Shown piece by piece: positions 1 through 9,654 of a stretch of 64,000 nucleotides of DNA. How positions within the stretch are numbered: the first letter of the stretch is position 1; every line of letters starts with the position of its first letter. The notes under the pieces were generated by a model. The model did no database searches. It saw nothing but the letters and a program-made list of their open reading frames with translations, and was not told where the DNA came from. Source of the stretch: Aureimonas sp. SK2 (GTDB lineage: Bacteria; Pseudomonadota; Alphaproteobacteria; Rhizobiales; Rhizobiaceae); NCBI RefSeq assembly GCF_029813115.1, contig NZ_JAPZDS010000002.1, forward strand, positions 310,001 through 374,000. The letters are read 5' to 3'. The translations under genes were made by a program, and so were the position numbers.

Positions 1-140
1 AGGGGCGCTCCGGAAAAATATCAGGACGGCGCCAAGCCCTTTGCCGGAGGGATTTCGGGCCGCCGGGCGTCCCCCGGAAGGGCTGTTGCGCAAACGTCAC
101 GCGGGCGTCGTCGAATTGCCACGGAGCCTTCGATGCCGCT

Positions 141-923
141 TCAGGCGGCGGGTCCGTCCCCTCTGGCGAGGGCGAGAGCCGCCCGTTCCATGCGGGCAAG
201 ATCCTCCGGCCGCGACAGGCGGTGGTCGCCGTCCTTGACGAGGGTCAGCGTCACGCCGGCCGAGGGCAGGAGCGAGACCAGCTCCAGCGCGTGGGTATGG
301 GGCACGTCGGGATCCTCCATCCCCTGGATGATGTGGATGGGCATGTCGAGAGCGATCGGGCCGGTCATGACGGAAGCCGCCATGCCGTCGGCGATGAGCT
401 TGGCGGTATAGATGGTCGGCTGGTCGGAATAGGGCGAGGGCTCGGCGACGAAGCCGTCGCGCGCAAGCGCCGCGCGGTCCTCGGCGGTGAGCTTCGGCTC
501 GACCAGCCGGGAGGTGAAGTCGGGCGCGGGCGCCAGCAGCAGGAGCGCCCGGATGCGGCCGGGAAGGCGCCCGGCGAGGCGCAGCGCGATCCAGGCACCC
601 ATGGAGGAGCCGACGAGGACGAGCGGGCCGGCGGTGCGGGCGGCGATCATGGCGGCGGCGTCCTCCGTCCAGCCGGAGATCGTGCCGTCCGTGAAGGTTC
701 CTTCCGATTCGCCGTGGCCGGAATAGTCGAAGCGCAGGAAGGGGAAACCCTCGCGCTCGCAAAGGCCGGAGAGGACCTCGGCCTTGGTGCCGCGCATGTC
801 GGAGCGGAAGCCTCCGAGCCACACCAGCGTCGGGCCGCCGCCGCGACCCTCCACCGCGAGATAGGCGAGGCGCTCGCCCGAATGGGGCACCGTCTCGAAG
901 CGGGCGGCGGGAGCGTCGGTCAT
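141..923 (-). CDS. alpha/beta hydrolase, ABHD10-like
   Basis: A 260-residue soluble alpha/beta hydrolase that probably cleaves an ester or thioester; the substrate cannot be read from sequence. The nucleophile elbow GSSMG lies at about residues 105-109 (Ser107). A late acidic residue in the EDPD turn (about 203-206) and the His of GDHR (about 234) complete a plausible triad. The early segment GGFRSDMRGTKA is typical of the ABHD10-like group. I chose the internal ATG at 923 because the open frame upstream of it runs into the divergent infC leader and has no hydrolase homology. There is no signal peptide. It is transcribed away from infC. Confidence 0.85.
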   Translation of the reverse strand: MTDAPAARFETVPHSGERLAYLAVEGRGGGPTLVWLGGFRSDMRGTKAEVLSGLCEREGFPFLRFDYSGHGESEGTFTDGTISGWTEDAAAMIAARTAGPLVLVGSSMGAWIALRLAGRLPGRIRALLLLAPAPDFTSRLVEPKLTAEDRAALARDGFVAEPSPYSDQPTIYTAKLIADGMAASVMTGPIALDMPIHIIQGMEDPDVPHTHALELVSLLPSAGVTLTLVKDGDHRLSRPEDLARMERAALALARGDGPAA

Positions 924-1113
924 CAAGCCTCCATGGCGCGGCTGTGGCTGAATCTGGGCCTTTTTTCTCGTTCCCGGCGTGAAATCGGGGGAGGGGCGTG
1001 TTATATGAGGCTTCAGTCTCTGGGCGGAAGGGCTGCGCCGCGCCGTCGCGCGCATCGATCCCCGTCCGCCCCGAGCCGGGATTTCGTGACCAGAGAGTCG
1101 AACGTCAACAGCC

Positions 1114-1117
1114 GGAG
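1114..1117 (+). promoter_or_regulatory. infC: infC ribosome binding site before an ATT start
   Basis: GGAG sits 9 nt upstream of the ATT codon at 1127 and fixes this non-standard start. IF3 length and alignment to the family agree with initiation here rather than at any ATG or GTG. Confidence 0.8.
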
Positions 1118-1126
1118 TCAACGACC

Positions 1127-1666
1127 ATTCGCAGACCATTTCGTGCGCCGCCCACCCAGAAGGAGGGGCCGCGCTCCAACCGGGAGATCCGGGTTCCCCA
1201 GGTTCAGCTGATCGACGCGGACGGCCAGAACCGGGGGGCGATCCCCACCCAGGAGGCGCTCGCGCTGGCCGAGGAGGCCGGGCTCGACCTCGTGGAAATC
1301 GTGCCGACCGCCGTGCCGCCGGTCTGCAAGATCCTCGATCTCGGCAAGCTCAAATACGAGGGCCAGAAAAAGGCCGCCGAGGCGCGTCGTCGCCAGAAGA
1401 CCATCGAGGTCAAAGAGATCAAGATGCGTCCCAACATCGACGATCACGACTACGAGACCAAGATGAAGGCGGTGCGCCGCTTCTTCGACGAGGGCGACAA
1501 GGTCAAGGTCACGCTGCGCTTCCGCGGTCGCGAGATGGCCCACCAGGAACTCGGCATGCGCCTTCTCAACCGCGTCCGCGAGGAGACGGCCGAGATTTCC
1601 AAGGTCGAGGCCGAGCCCAAGCTCGAGGGCCGGCAGATGATGATGGTGCTCGCTCCCAAAGGGTGA
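1127..1666 (+). CDS. infC: translation initiation factor IF-3
   Basis: IF3 binds the 30S subunit, monitors start-codon and initiator tRNA pairing and blocks premature 50S joining. The 179-residue product has the full N-domain (from about residue 15), a lysine/arginine-rich helical linker and the C-domain with [14 protein letters not shown]. The start is the rare codon ATT at 1127, giving an N-terminus reading IRRPF, with a GGAG Shine-Dalgarno at 1114-1117. The first ATG in frame (998) would add an unrelated 43-residue tail. ATT/AUU starts on infC are a known autoregulatory device, because IF3 itself discriminates against them. A terminator follows. Confidence 0.95.
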   Translation: MRRPFRAPPTQKEGPRSNREIRVPQVQLIDADGQNRGAIPTQEALALAEEAGLDLVEIVPTAVPPVCKILDLGKLKYEGQKKAAEARRRQKTIEVKEIKMRPNIDDHDYETKMKAVRRFFDEGDKVKVTLRFRGREMAHQELGMRLLNRVREETAEISKVEAEPKLEGRQMMMVLAPKG

Positions 1667-1698
1667 GGCGCCGGGATCGCTCGATCCCGCAGCACGAA

Positions 1699-1730
1699 AA
1701 AAGGGGTGGCCGGGACGGGCCGCCCCTTTT
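1699..1730. terminator. bidirectional intrinsic terminator
   Basis: A 13-bp stem (A-run, GGGG, T, GGCC paired with GGCC, G, CCCC, T-run; one T-G wobble) around a 6-nt loop. It has a T-tract on its plus-strand 3' side and an A-tract on the other side, so it can end both infC and the convergent gene at 1736. Confidence 0.85.
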
Positions 1731-1735
1731 CGCGT

Positions 1736-2452
1736 TCAGGGTCGGCGGCTGTCGTCCGCTGCAGCGGGCATGGCGGACGCGGCTCCGATGGCGCGCAGCG
1801 TCAGAAGCAGGCGGGCCGCCCCCGGACGGGCGCGCACCGGGCCGATCGGGCGAAGGCGGATCGCCAAGTGCGACCCCGCGTCCGGCCGGCGCATGGGCCA
1901 GTGCGAGCCGGCGCCGTCGCCTTCGAGGATGCCGGCGATCGCTTCCTCCAGCCGCTCGTCGGCGCCGCGGTCGGCGGCCCGCAGCCGGGTGCCCGGCCGG
2001 GTGGGAAGGAACAGGCGCCGGCTCCTCAGGAGGTCTTCGCCGGCGGCGTTGGCGAAGAGGAGGCGGGCCTCGCCGTCCAGAAGGATCGTCGCGTAAGGCA
2101 GGGGATCGAGCGCCGCCTGTCCTTCGGCCGCTTCGAGCGGCAGCCCCTCCGCCAGACGGGTGGCGAAACCCAGGATTTCGGCGAGCGGCAGAGCGAAAGG
2201 GTCCGCCGCGCTCCCAGGCGCCGGCGGGTCGACGCTCCAGGCGCCGAGGCCGGGGACGGGCAGGCGGCAGCATGCGTCGCCGGGTCTCCCCGAACGGCCG
2301 TCCGCAGCCTCCGGCTCGAAGCGTAGCGCAAGCCCGAACTCCGCTTCCAACGTCCCGGCCACGGCCGTCCAGCCGCCGGGCGCCAGGGCCGCTTCGGCAA
2401 GGCGGAGGGCCAGGGCGGCGCGCGGCCCGGCGGGATGGGGGGTGCGGAACAT
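1736..2452 (-). CDS. LuxR-type sensory (PAS-like) protein lacking the HTH domain
   Basis: A predicted 238-residue protein, or 253 residues from an upstream ATG at 2497. Its middle part (ATILLDGEARLLFAN, then repeated LRAADR-like turns) resembles the PAS-like half of Rhizobiales LuxR-family regulators. In those proteins a C-terminal helix-turn-helix follows. Here the chain stops soon after the sensory domain, in the segment ending ADDSRRP, just before the shared terminator. It is either a single-domain descendant that acts by protein contact or a truncated regulator. GC-rich third positions suggest it is still a coding gene. Family assignment is by motif resemblance only. Confidence 0.55.
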   Translation of the reverse strand: MFRTPHPAGPRAALALRLAEAALAPGGWTAVAGTLEAEFGLALRFEPEAADGRSGRPGDACCRLPVPGLGAWSVDPPAPGSAADPFALPLAEILGFATRLAEGLPLEAAEGQAALDPLPYATILLDGEARLLFANAAGEDLLRSRRLFLPTRPGTRLRAADRGADERLEEAIAGILEGDGAGSHWPMRRPDAGSHLAIRLRPIGPVRARPGAARLLLTLRAIGAASAMPAAADDSRRP

Positions 2453-2551
2453 GGAAATGGCCGGAAAGTCCGTCGTTTGACGGCAAAACGATCGCACGCA
2501 ATCCTTTGCGAAGGATCAATCCCGCCCCTGAGGGCGGAGGCCGAATGGCGC

Positions 2552-2581
2552 CTTGCGCGCCGCGCCCCTCGTCTGTATAAG
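2552..2581 (+). promoter_or_regulatory. putative sigma-70 promoter for rpmI-rplT
   Basis: CTTGCG at 2552-2557 (rhizobial -35 consensus is CTTGAC) and TATAAG at 2576-2581 are separated by 18 bp. Transcription would start near 2589, leaving about 135 nt of leader before rpmI. Assigned by eye. Confidence 0.45.
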
Positions 2582-2724
2582 CCGCCCGTTCACGCGAACC
2601 GGCCGGCAGGGCATGCCGTGCCGGTTCTGATGCTGTCGTGGCCTCCGATCCTTCCATGGGATTTGATGCGGCCGTCCCTCGGGGCGGGCGCTGCGGGGCA
2701 CGATTTCCGATCGAGGAGAGCAAA

Positions 2725-2925
2725 ATGCCCAAGATGAAGACCAAGTCGGCCGCCAAGAAGCGGTTCCGCATGACCGCCTCGGGCAAGGTCAAGGCGGGTC
2801 CCGCCGGCAAGCGCCATGGCATGATCAAGCGCTCCAACGACTTCATTCGCGACTCGCGCGGGACGATGATCCTCAGCGAGGCGGATGCCAAGATCGTCAA
2901 GATCTACATGCCCTACAACCGCTGA
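2725..2925 (+). CDS. rpmI: 50S ribosomal protein L35
   Basis: The 66-residue, strongly basic L35 begins [14 protein letters not shown] and ends near YMPYNR, full length for the family. It is a structural component of the large subunit. GAGGAG at 2713-2718 is the Shine-Dalgarno for the ATG. rplT follows after 39 bp, and the pair is almost certainly cotranscribed. Unlike many bacteria, the infC gene here is not in the same transcript: a terminator and a minus-strand gene lie between. Confidence 0.97.
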   Translation: MPKMKTKSAAKKRFRMTASGKVKAGPAGKRHGMIKRSNDFIRDSRGTMILSEADAKIVKIYMPYNR

Positions 2926-2964
2926 TCGCGGTCGGGCTATCAAAGATTTCAAGGAGATAAGATC

Positions 2965-3381
2965 ATGGCACGCGTCAAGCGGGGCGTTACGTCCCACGCC
3001 AAGCACAAGAAGGTCCTGAAGGCTGCCAAGGGCTTCTACGGCCGTCGCAAGAACACGATCCGCGCCGCCAAGGCGGCCGTCGATCGCTCCAAGCAGTTCG
3101 CCACGCGCGACCGCCGCGTCAAGAAGCGCAACTTCCGCGCCCTGTGGATCCAGCGCATCAACGCCGGCGTGCGCGAGCACGGCCTGACCTACGCCCGCTT
3201 CATCGACGGCCTCAACAAGGCCGGCATCGAGGTGGACCGCAAGGTGCTCTCGGACATCGCGATCCACGAGCCGGAGGCCTTCGCGGCCCTCGTCGAGCAG
3301 TCGCGCAACGCGCTCGGCTACATCAAGGACGAGAGCGAGACCGCTCACGCCCGCGCCGTCGGCGAGAAGCGCGCCGCCTGA
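2965..3381 (+). CDS. rplT: 50S ribosomal protein L20
   Basis: L20 binds 23S rRNA directly and is needed early in 50S assembly. The 138-residue product has the canonical basic N-terminal tail ([13 protein letters not shown]) and the globular C-domain with [20 protein letters not shown]. The C-terminus has a short alanine-rich extension common in alphaproteobacteria. An AAGGAG ribosome binding site precedes the ATG. It is cotranscribed with rpmI and ended by the terminator that follows. Confidence 0.97.
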   Translation: MARVKRGVTSHAKHKKVLKAAKGFYGRRKNTIRAAKAAVDRSKQFATRDRRVKKRNFRALWIQRINAGVREHGLTYARFIDGLNKAGIEVDRKVLSDIAIHEPEAFAALVEQSRNALGYIKDESETAHARAVGEKRAA

Positions 3382-3410
3382 GGCAGCGCATCCCGGATCG
3401 CCCGATTCCC

Positions 3411-3445
3411 AAAGGCCCGCGACGGACGCCGTCGCGGGCCTTTTT
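3411..3445 (+). terminator. rpmI-rplT terminator
   Basis: The arms AAGGCCCGCGACGG and CCGTCGCGGGCCTT form a 14-bp stem around a short loop, followed by a T-run. This is a textbook intrinsic terminator 30 bp after the rplT stop. Confidence 0.92.
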
Positions 3446-3552
3446 GCGTCCGGCGACCTCCGGGCGCATCGGTTTTGTGACTTTTGTATGACAGTCGCAC
3501 GACAACCGTTCCGCTCTCGACACGAAGCCGTTGAACGCTCCGCCGGCCAGGA

Positions 3553-4428
3553 GTGAAGGTTCTCCGACGGTACGGGTGCGGAGACGATCGGGTGGCGGCG
3601 CTGGAAGAAAGCGGGACGGCGACGGGTGCGGGCGGGCGCGTGCTGCGCGCGCCCGGCACTGATGGCGCTTGCGTCTTCGTGAAGCATTTCGGCGCCGAGG
3701 GCATCCCCTTCGGCCGGCGCCTGCATGCCGTCCTGTCCGCCTTCCTGCCGGTCGGCATCTGGAGCGCTTCGCCGCTTCTGGGCGCGCGCGGGTTGATGGC
3801 GCGCGAATGGCGCAAGAGTGCCGCGTTCCGCGCGGCGGGCATCGCGGTTCCCGATCTGTCCGCCGCCGGGCCGGAGGCGCTGGCCACGGCCGATGCCGGG
3901 CCGGACGGCCAAGCCGTCCTGAAGCGGCTTCGCCGCGCGGGCGATGCGGCCGGGCACGACGCGCTTCTGGTGGCGCTCGCCGCCTCCCTCGGCCGGATCC
4001 ACGCCGCCGGGCTCTGCCATGGTCGTCCGCACCCGCGCGATACCGCGCCGGGGGAGGACGGGGAAATCGTCTGGTTCGATTTCGAGGAGGAGCCCGAGGC
4101 CGTCATGCCGCTTCTCGACGCGCAGGCGCGCGACCTCTGGCTTCTCTTCCTCCAGGTCTGCGAGCGCGCGATGGACGAGGGGACGCCCGCGCGGGCGCTC
4201 GCGGCCTATCGTCAGGCCGCGCCGGCCGGCGTCGCCCCGCGCCTGTCCGTCCATCTCGGGCGCGCATCCTGGACGCTGGCGCTCGGCCGGCTTCTCCTGC
4301 GCCTCCATGCCGGCAAGGACCTGCGCCGCTATGTCGGCGCCACCCTTTGCCTGCGCGAACTTCTCGGCACGGAGGCGCCGGCCGTCGTGCCCGCCTGGAG
4401 CGCGGAGGCGGGCCTGCCGATCCGCTGA
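3553..4428 (+). CDS. Kdo/lipopolysaccharide kinase-like (InaA/RIO-type) protein
   Basis: A 291-residue protein with a small protein-kinase-like fold. Candidate residues are the ATP-anchoring lysine in FVKHF (about 44), the glutamate in the ARE helix (about 85), a catalytic-loop equivalent HGRPHPRD (about 156-163) and the metal-binding DFEEE (about 176-180). This pattern fits the InaA/WaaP/RIO-like group that phosphorylates lipid A core sugars or small molecules; the substrate is not known. The start shown is GTG, with AGGA too close to be a good ribosome binding site, so the true start may be a little downstream. It lies between rplT and pheS on the same strand. Confidence 0.6.
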   Translation: MKVLRRYGCGDDRVAALEESGTATGAGGRVLRAPGTDGACVFVKHFGAEGIPFGRRLHAVLSAFLPVGIWSASPLLGARGLMAREWRKSAAFRAAGIAVPDLSAAGPEALATADAGPDGQAVLKRLRRAGDAAGHDALLVALAASLGRIHAAGLCHGRPHPRDTAPGEDGEIVWFDFEEEPEAVMPLLDAQARDLWLLFLQVCERAMDEGTPARALAAYRQAAPAGVAPRLSVHLGRASWTLALGRLLLRLHAGKDLRRYVGATLCLRELLGTEAPAVVPAWSAEAGLPIR

Positions 4429-4540
4429 GGCGATCGGCGCGCGAAAAGCGTTTTGCTTCCCGGACCGATGCTGTAGGACAGGCGCCGCCGGGGCGGGTCG
4501 CCGCGCCCGGCTTCCTGCCGCCTGCCCGTGAGGACCCGCC

Positions 4541-5623
4541 GTGACGGACCTGTCCGCGATCGAAGCCCGCTATCTCCAGGACGTGGAAGACGCCGCCGAC
4601 GAGGCCGCGCTGGAGGCCGTGCGCCTCGCCGCGCTGGGCAAGAAGGGCGAGATTTCCGAGCTCCTCAAGGGTCTCGGCAAGATGGACGCCGAGGAGCGCC
4701 GCACGGTCGGCCCGCAGCTCAACGGCCTGCGCGACCGGGTGCAGGAGGCTCTGACGACCAAGCGCGAGCGCCTGGCCGACGCGGCGATCGAGGCACGGCT
4801 CGCCGCCGAGACGCTCGACGTGACGCTGCCCGTGCGCCCTTCGCCAGTTTCGCGCGGGCGCATCCACCCGATCTCCCAGGTCGTGGACGAGATCACGGCG
4901 ATCTTCGCCGACATGGGCTTCTCGGTGGCGGAGGGACCGGACATCGAGACCGACCGCTACAACTTCACCGCGCTGAACTTCCCGGAAGGCCACCCGGCGC
5001 GCGAGATGCACGACACGTTCTTCCTGAAGGCGAAGGACGGAGCGGAGCGCAAGCTCCTGCGCACCCACACCTCGCCCGTCCAGATCCGCACGATGGAGGC
5101 GCAGAAGCCTCCGATCCGCATTGTCATCCCCGGCAAGACCTACCGGCAGGATTCGGACGCCACCCACACGCCGATGTTCCATCAGGTGGAAGGGCTCGTC
5201 ATCGACAGGTCCGCCAACATCGCCAACATGAAGTGGGTGCTGACGGAGTTCTGCAAGGCGTTCTTCGAGGTGCCGTCCTTGAACATGCGCTTCCGGCCGA
5301 GCTTCTTCCCCTTCACCGAGCCGTCCATGGAGGTCGACATCCAGTGCGACCGCTCCGGCTCCGAGGTGCGCTTCGGCGAGGGTAACGACTGGATGGAGAT
5401 TCTCGGCTGCGGGATGGTGCACCCGAACGTCCTGCGCGGCGTCGGGCTCGACCCGGACGAATACCAGGGCTTTGCCTGGGGCATGGGCATCGATCGCATC
5501 GCCATGCTGAAATACGGCATGCCCGATCTGCGCGCCTTCTTCGACGCCGACATCCGCTGGATCGAGCACTACGGCTTCCGCCCGCTCGACATGCCGACGC
5601 TGTTCGCGGGCCTCAGCGCGTAA
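4541..5623 (+). CDS. pheS: phenylalanyl-tRNA synthetase alpha subunit
   Basis: Catalytic subunit of the alpha2-beta2 enzyme that charges tRNA-Phe. The 360-residue chain has the N-terminal coiled-coil arm (about 1-90) that grips tRNA and then the class II core. Visible motifs are [13 protein letters not shown] (motif 1 area), [19 protein letters not shown] (motif 2 area) and the motif 3 segment [13 protein letters not shown] near residue 330. Length and motifs are complete. pheT is 1.6 kb downstream, separated by two inserted genes on the same strand, which is a looser arrangement than the usual pheST pair. Confidence 0.97.
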   Translation: MTDLSAIEARYLQDVEDAADEAALEAVRLAALGKKGEISELLKGLGKMDAEERRTVGPQLNGLRDRVQEALTTKRERLADAAIEARLAAETLDVTLPVRPSPVSRGRIHPISQVVDEITAIFADMGFSVAEGPDIETDRYNFTALNFPEGHPAREMHDTFFLKAKDGAERKLLRTHTSPVQIRTMEAQKPPIRIVIPGKTYRQDSDATHTPMFHQVEGLVIDRSANIANMKWVLTEFCKAFFEVPSLNMRFRPSFFPFTEPSMEVDIQCDRSGSEVRFGEGNDWMEILGCGMVHPNVLRGVGLDPDEYQGFAWGMGIDRIAMLKYGMPDLRAFFDADIRWIEHYGFRPLDMPTLFAGLSA

Positions 5624-5633
5624 AGGGGCCGCC

Positions 5634-6686
5634 ATGGCCCGCCGCTTCCGCTATCCGGTGCGCGATCCCGCCGACTGGGCGGCGATGGCGCGCCTGTCGC
5701 CCTGGCAGAGGCTGGCGCTCGCCCTTCGCGAGCGCCGCTACCGCCGCCGGGCGAAGCCCGCGGATGGGATCACGCTGGCGCCGGTGAGCCCCGAGCGGCC
5801 GCTGGGGCCGGACGATCTCGCGCTCGTCTGCACGGTGCGCAATTCGGCCGCCTATCTTCCGGCCTTTCTCGACCATTATCGCCGCCTCGGCGTCACCCGC
5901 TTCGTCTTCGTGGACGACCGGTCGGACGACGGCACGGCCGAGTTGCTGGCGGGCGAGGCGGACGTCGATCTCTTCACCTCGAACGTCACCTACGGCGCGG
6001 CGGTCTACGGCCGGGTCTGGCGCGACGCCCTGTTCACCCGCTACGGGCGGGGGCGCTGGTATCTCAACGTCGATGCCGACGAGTTCCTGCTCTTTCCCGG
6101 CTGCGAGACGCGAAGCCTCCGCGAGTTCATCGGCGATCTGGAGCGTGCGGGCCTCAAGCGCGGCCTTGCGCCCATGCTCGACCTCTACCCCGACGGGCCG
6201 CTGCGCAAGGCGGTCTACGACCCCGCGCGCCACCGCCACCCGCTCGACGTCTCGCCGCTGATCGACGGCGAGGGCTACGAGATCGCGGCGGAGAAGTTCA
6301 CGCTCGCCGTGCGCGGCGGCCCGCGCACGCGCCTCTTCGGCAACCGGATTCGGCTGACCAAGTTTCCGGTGATCTTCGTGGACGAGGCCACGCAGGAGAA
6401 CGGCTCCTCCATCCACGGCCCGCTGCCAATCGCGCGCAACTTCTCGGCCGTTCACGGCGTGCTCCTCCACTTCAAGTTCTCGGCCGCCTCCGTCGCCGAG
6501 TTCGCACGCCTGGCGCAGGAAGGCGAGCATTTCGGCGGCGGCGTCTTCTATGCCGAGATCGCCGCGTCCGGCGCGTTCAACCCGGATCTTTCCCTCCGGT
6601 ATCCCGGTTCGATGCAGGTCGGCAGTTCGGAAGAGTTCGTCGCGCGCGGCTTCATGCAGGACTTGCGCGAGCCCCGCTCCATTTGA
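5634..6686 (+). CDS. family 2-type glycosyltransferase
   Basis: A 350-residue cytoplasmic protein starting 11 bp after pheS. It has a GT-A fold: VCTVRNSAAYLPAFLDHY (about 65-82), the nucleotide-sugar binding acidic stretch DDRSDDG (about 94-100) and a DxD-like metal site in NVDADEF (about 145-151). This matches the Glyco_tranf_2_4 type of glycosyltransferase, often tied to exopolysaccharide or surface glycans. No membrane segments are seen. The acceptor is unknown. It sits between pheS and pheT and is probably cotranscribed. Confidence 0.8.
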   Translation: MARRFRYPVRDPADWAAMARLSPWQRLALALRERRYRRRAKPADGITLAPVSPERPLGPDDLALVCTVRNSAAYLPAFLDHYRRLGVTRFVFVDDRSDDGTAELLAGEADVDLFTSNVTYGAAVYGRVWRDALFTRYGRGRWYLNVDADEFLLFPGCETRSLREFIGDLERAGLKRGLAPMLDLYPDGPLRKAVYDPARHRHPLDVSPLIDGEGYEIAAEKFTLAVRGGPRTRLFGNRIRLTKFPVIFVDEATQENGSSIHGPLPIARNFSAVHGVLLHFKFSAASVAEFARLAQEGEHFGGGVFYAEIAASGAFNPDLSLRYPGSMQVGSSEEFVARGFMQDLREPRSI

Positions 6687-6760
6687 CCCCGGGCGCAAAG
6701 GCGGGCATCACAGCCGCGACCCGCCCGACCCATGCCATCCACCGCCCGAGGAGACGCATC

Positions 6761-7177
6761 ATGGCCCGATCCGCCACCGGCATCGCCCGCTCCGCCGTGG
6801 TGGAGACCGTGTCCGTGATCGCGGGCGCCATCATCGGCACCCTGGTGTCGGCCGTCTTCGGCTGGCTGTTCCTGTCGGTCGCCTTCGGCGCGATCGCGGG
6901 TTCGGCCTCGGTCTATGTCCTCGCCCTCGTCACCGTCGCGATCTTCGCCGTGCTCTACGGCAACCTGCCCGCGACGCCCGCCGTCCTCGGCTCGCTCGCC
7001 GTGGGCATCCTCCTGCCCACCGTGATCGCCAAGTTCGCCTTCGATTCGACCGAGACGCTGACGACGCTTCTCGTCCTCAACCTCGTCTTCGCGCTGGTCG
7101 CCCTTTCGGTCTATCGCTTCGTCCACACCAGCGGCCTCGTGCGCCGGGCGGCCGACGACGTCGCCGACCGCACCTGA
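6761..7177 (+). CDS. small integral membrane protein, unknown function
   Basis: A predicted 138-residue protein with about four hydrophobic helices (roughly residues 17-38, 42-62, 68-88 and 95-118) and a short charged C-terminus. I recognise no family. The ATG at 6761 follows a GAGGAGA ribosome binding site. An earlier in-frame ATG at 6683 would overlap the preceding gene and add 26 non-hydrophobic residues, so it is less likely. It lies in the pheS-pheT interval and is probably read with it. Confidence 0.7.
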   Translation: MARSATGIARSAVVETVSVIAGAIIGTLVSAVFGWLFLSVAFGAIAGSASVYVLALVTVAIFAVLYGNLPATPAVLGSLAVGILLPTVIAKFAFDSTETLTTLLVLNLVFALVALSVYRFVHTSGLVRRAADDVADRT

Positions 7178-7213
7178 TCCCAGACCTCTCCGTTCCAGAC
7201 ATCCGAGCCCGTC

Positions 7214-9628
7214 ATGAAGTTCACCCTGTCCTGGCTGAAGGACCATCTCGACACCGACGCCACGCTTGACCAGATCGCCGACCGCCTCACCGCGATCGGC
7301 CTCGAGGTGGAATCGCTGGACGACAAGGCCGCCATGCGCGCCTTCACCATCGCGCGCGTCCTCGACGCCCGGCGCCACCCGGACGCCGACAAGCTGCAGG
7401 TGCTGACCGTCGATGCCGGGCCGAACGTCAATGAGGGCAAGCCGCTGCAGGTCGTGTGCGGCGCGCCGAACGCGCGTGCCGGGCTCGTCGGCGTGCTCGG
7501 CCTTCCCGGCACCTACGTGCCCGGCCTCGACGTGACGCTCGGCGTCGGCAAGATCCGCGGCGTCGAGAGCTTCGGCATGATGTGTTCCGAGCGCGAGCTG
7601 GAACTCTCGGACGAGCACAACGGCATCATCGATCTTCCCGAGGACGCCCCGGTCGGCACGGCCTTCGCCGACTATGCCGGGCTCGCCGATCCGCTGATCG
7701 AGATCAACCTGACGCCCAACCGGCCGGATGCCACCAGCGTCCACGGCATCGCGCGCGATCTCGCGGCGTCGGGCCTCGGCACCTTGAAGGCCGGCGCGTT
7801 GGAGCCCGTGGCGGGGCAGGGGTCCTGCCCGGTCTCCGTCCACGTCGAGAGCCCGACCTGCCTCGGCTTCGCGCTGCGCCGCGTGTCGGGCGTCAAGAAC
7901 GGCCCGTCGCCCGAGTGGATGCAGAAGCGTCTCAAGGCGATCGGCCTTCGCCCGATCAATGCGCTGGTCGACATCACCAACTACGTCACCTTCGACCGGG
8001 GCCGCCCGCTCCACGTCTTCGACGCCGCCAAGGTCGCGGGCAGCCTCGTGGTGCGGCAGGCACGCGAGGGCGAGGAGATCCTCGGTCTCGACGGGCGCAC
8101 GCACGCCCTGAACCCCAAGGTCTGCGTGATCGCGGACGATAAGGGGCCGGAATCGATCGCCGGCATCATGGGCGGCGAGCATTCGGGCTGCGACGAGGGC
8201 ACGGTGGACGTCCTCATCGAATCGGCGCTCTGGGAGCCGATCGACATCGCCCGCACGGGCCGTTCGCTCGGGATCATCACCGACGCGCGCTACCGTTTCG
8301 AGCGCGGCGTCGATCCGGCCTTCATGGAGCCGGGGCTGGAGCTCGCAACGCGCATGGTGATGGAGCTCTGCGGCGGAACGCCGAGCGAGGCGACGGTCAC
8401 GCCGGCGCGCGTCGAGGCAGTCGAGCCCATCCGTTTCCCCTTCTCCGAGGTCGAGCGCCTGACCGGCCTGACCGTCGAGACGGCGCGGCAGGTCGAGATT
8501 CTGACCCGCCTCGGCTTCGCGGTGGACGAGCGGGGCGACCACGCCCTCGTCACCGCGCCGTCCTGGCGCCCCGACATCGAGGGCAAGGCCGACCTCGTGG
8601 AAGAGGTCATGCGCCTCGTCGGCGTCGACCACATCGTGCCCCAGCCGCTACCGGCCATGGCCGGTGTCAACGGGCGCATCCTCACGCCGCGCCAGATCCG
8701 CGACCGCGCCGCGCGCCGCACGCTGGCAGCGCGAGGCCTCGCCGAAGCCGTGACCTATTCCTTCGTCTCGGCCGAGGCGGCCCGCGCCTTCGGCGGCGGG
8801 GAGACCCATCTCAGCCTCGAGAACCCGATCGCGGCCGACCTTTCGGACATGCGCCCCTCGCTGCTGCCGAACCTCCTTCAGGCGGCGCAGCGCAACGCGC
8901 AGCGCGGGCATGGTGATCTCGCGCTCTTCGAGGTGGCCTCGATCTACCGTTCCGACGAGCCGGACGGCCAGGCGCGCGTCGCCGGCGGCGTGCGCCGGGG
9001 CACGGCGACCCATGCGGGCGCGGGGCGCGACTGGGCGGGCAACGCCGCCAACGTCACCGTGTTCGACGCCAAGGCCGATGCGCTGGCCGTTCTCGAAGCC
9101 GTCGGCGTGCCGGTCGAGCGCCTCCAGTTCGAGACGCCGGCGAGCGCCTGGTATCATCCGGGCCGCTCCGGCAAGATCAAGCTGGGTCCGAAGACCGTGC
9201 TCGCCGAGTTCGGCGAGTTCCACCCGCGCGCCTTGAAGGCTCTCGGCGTTTCCGGCGTGGCGGCGGGCTTCGAAGTGTTCCTCGACGAGGTGCCGGAGGG
9301 CAAGCGCAAGGCGACGCGCACCAAGCCCGTCCTTCAGCTCTCGCCCTTCCAGCCCGTGAAGCGCGACTTCGCCTTCGTGGTCGATCGCGGCGTCGAGGCC
9401 ATCAAGCTGATCCGCGCCGCGGAAGGGGCCGACCGCAAGCTGATCGGCGAGGTGCGCCTGTTCGACGTGTTCGAGGGCGCCGCGCTCGGGGAGAACGCCA
9501 AGTCGATCGCGATCGAGGTGACGCTCCTGCCGGCCGAAAAGACGCTGACCGACGAGGACCTCGAGGCGGCATCGAGAAAGATCGTGGCCGCCGTGGAGAA
9601 GGCGACCGGCGGGCGCCTGCGCGCCTGA
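7214..9628 (+). CDS. pheT: phenylalanyl-tRNA synthetase beta subunit
   Basis: The 804-residue partner of PheS, carrying editing and tRNA-recognition functions. In order: an N-terminal tRNA-binding OB fold (about 40-150), the B3/B4 editing domain with [20 protein letters not shown] (about 252-271), the B5 domain, a catalytic-like core, and the C-terminal ferredoxin-like anticodon-binding domain (last 95 residues, beginning near [13 protein letters not shown]). Length is normal and no domain is missing. Confidence 0.97.
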   Translation: MKFTLSWLKDHLDTDATLDQIADRLTAIGLEVESLDDKAAMRAFTIARVLDARRHPDADKLQVLTVDAGPNVNEGKPLQVVCGAPNARAGLVGVLGLPGTYVPGLDVTLGVGKIRGVESFGMMCSERELELSDEHNGIIDLPEDAPVGTAFADYAGLADPLIEINLTPNRPDATSVHGIARDLAASGLGTLKAGALEPVAGQGSCPVSVHVESPTCLGFALRRVSGVKNGPSPEWMQKRLKAIGLRPINALVDITNYVTFDRGRPLHVFDAAKVAGSLVVRQAREGEEILGLDGRTHALNPKVCVIADDKGPESIAGIMGGEHSGCDEGTVDVLIESALWEPIDIARTGRSLGIITDARYRFERGVDPAFMEPGLELATRMVMELCGGTPSEATVTPARVEAVEPIRFPFSEVERLTGLTVETARQVEILTRLGFAVDERGDHALVTAPSWRPDIEGKADLVEEVMRLVGVDHIVPQPLPAMAGVNGRILTPRQIRDRAARRTLAARGLAEAVTYSFVSAEAARAFGGGETHLSLENPIAADLSDMRPSLLPNLLQAAQRNAQRGHGDLALFEVASIYRSDEPDGQARVAGGVRRGTATHAGAGRDWAGNAANVTVFDAKADALAVLEAVGVPVERLQFETPASAWYHPGRSGKIKLGPKTVLAEFGEFHPRALKALGVSGVAAGFEVFLDEVPEGKRKATRTKPVLQLSPFQPVKRDFAFVVDRGVEAIKLIRAAEGADRKLIGEVRLFDVFEGAALGENAKSIAIEVTLLPAEKTLTDEDLEAASRKIVAAVEKATGGRLRA

Positions 9629-9654
9629 CGGCATAAGGAAGAGGGGAGGCGGCG

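Noticed and set aside
1-140. Gene at the left edge
   Set aside because: Several short frames exist, but none has a motif, ribosome binding site or codon bias that would support a call.
2590-4308. Long minus-strand frame opposite rpmI, rplT and the kinase-like gene
   Set aside because: The plus strand encodes L35 and L20 with perfect family matches and ribosome binding sites; the opposite frame is a composition artefact.
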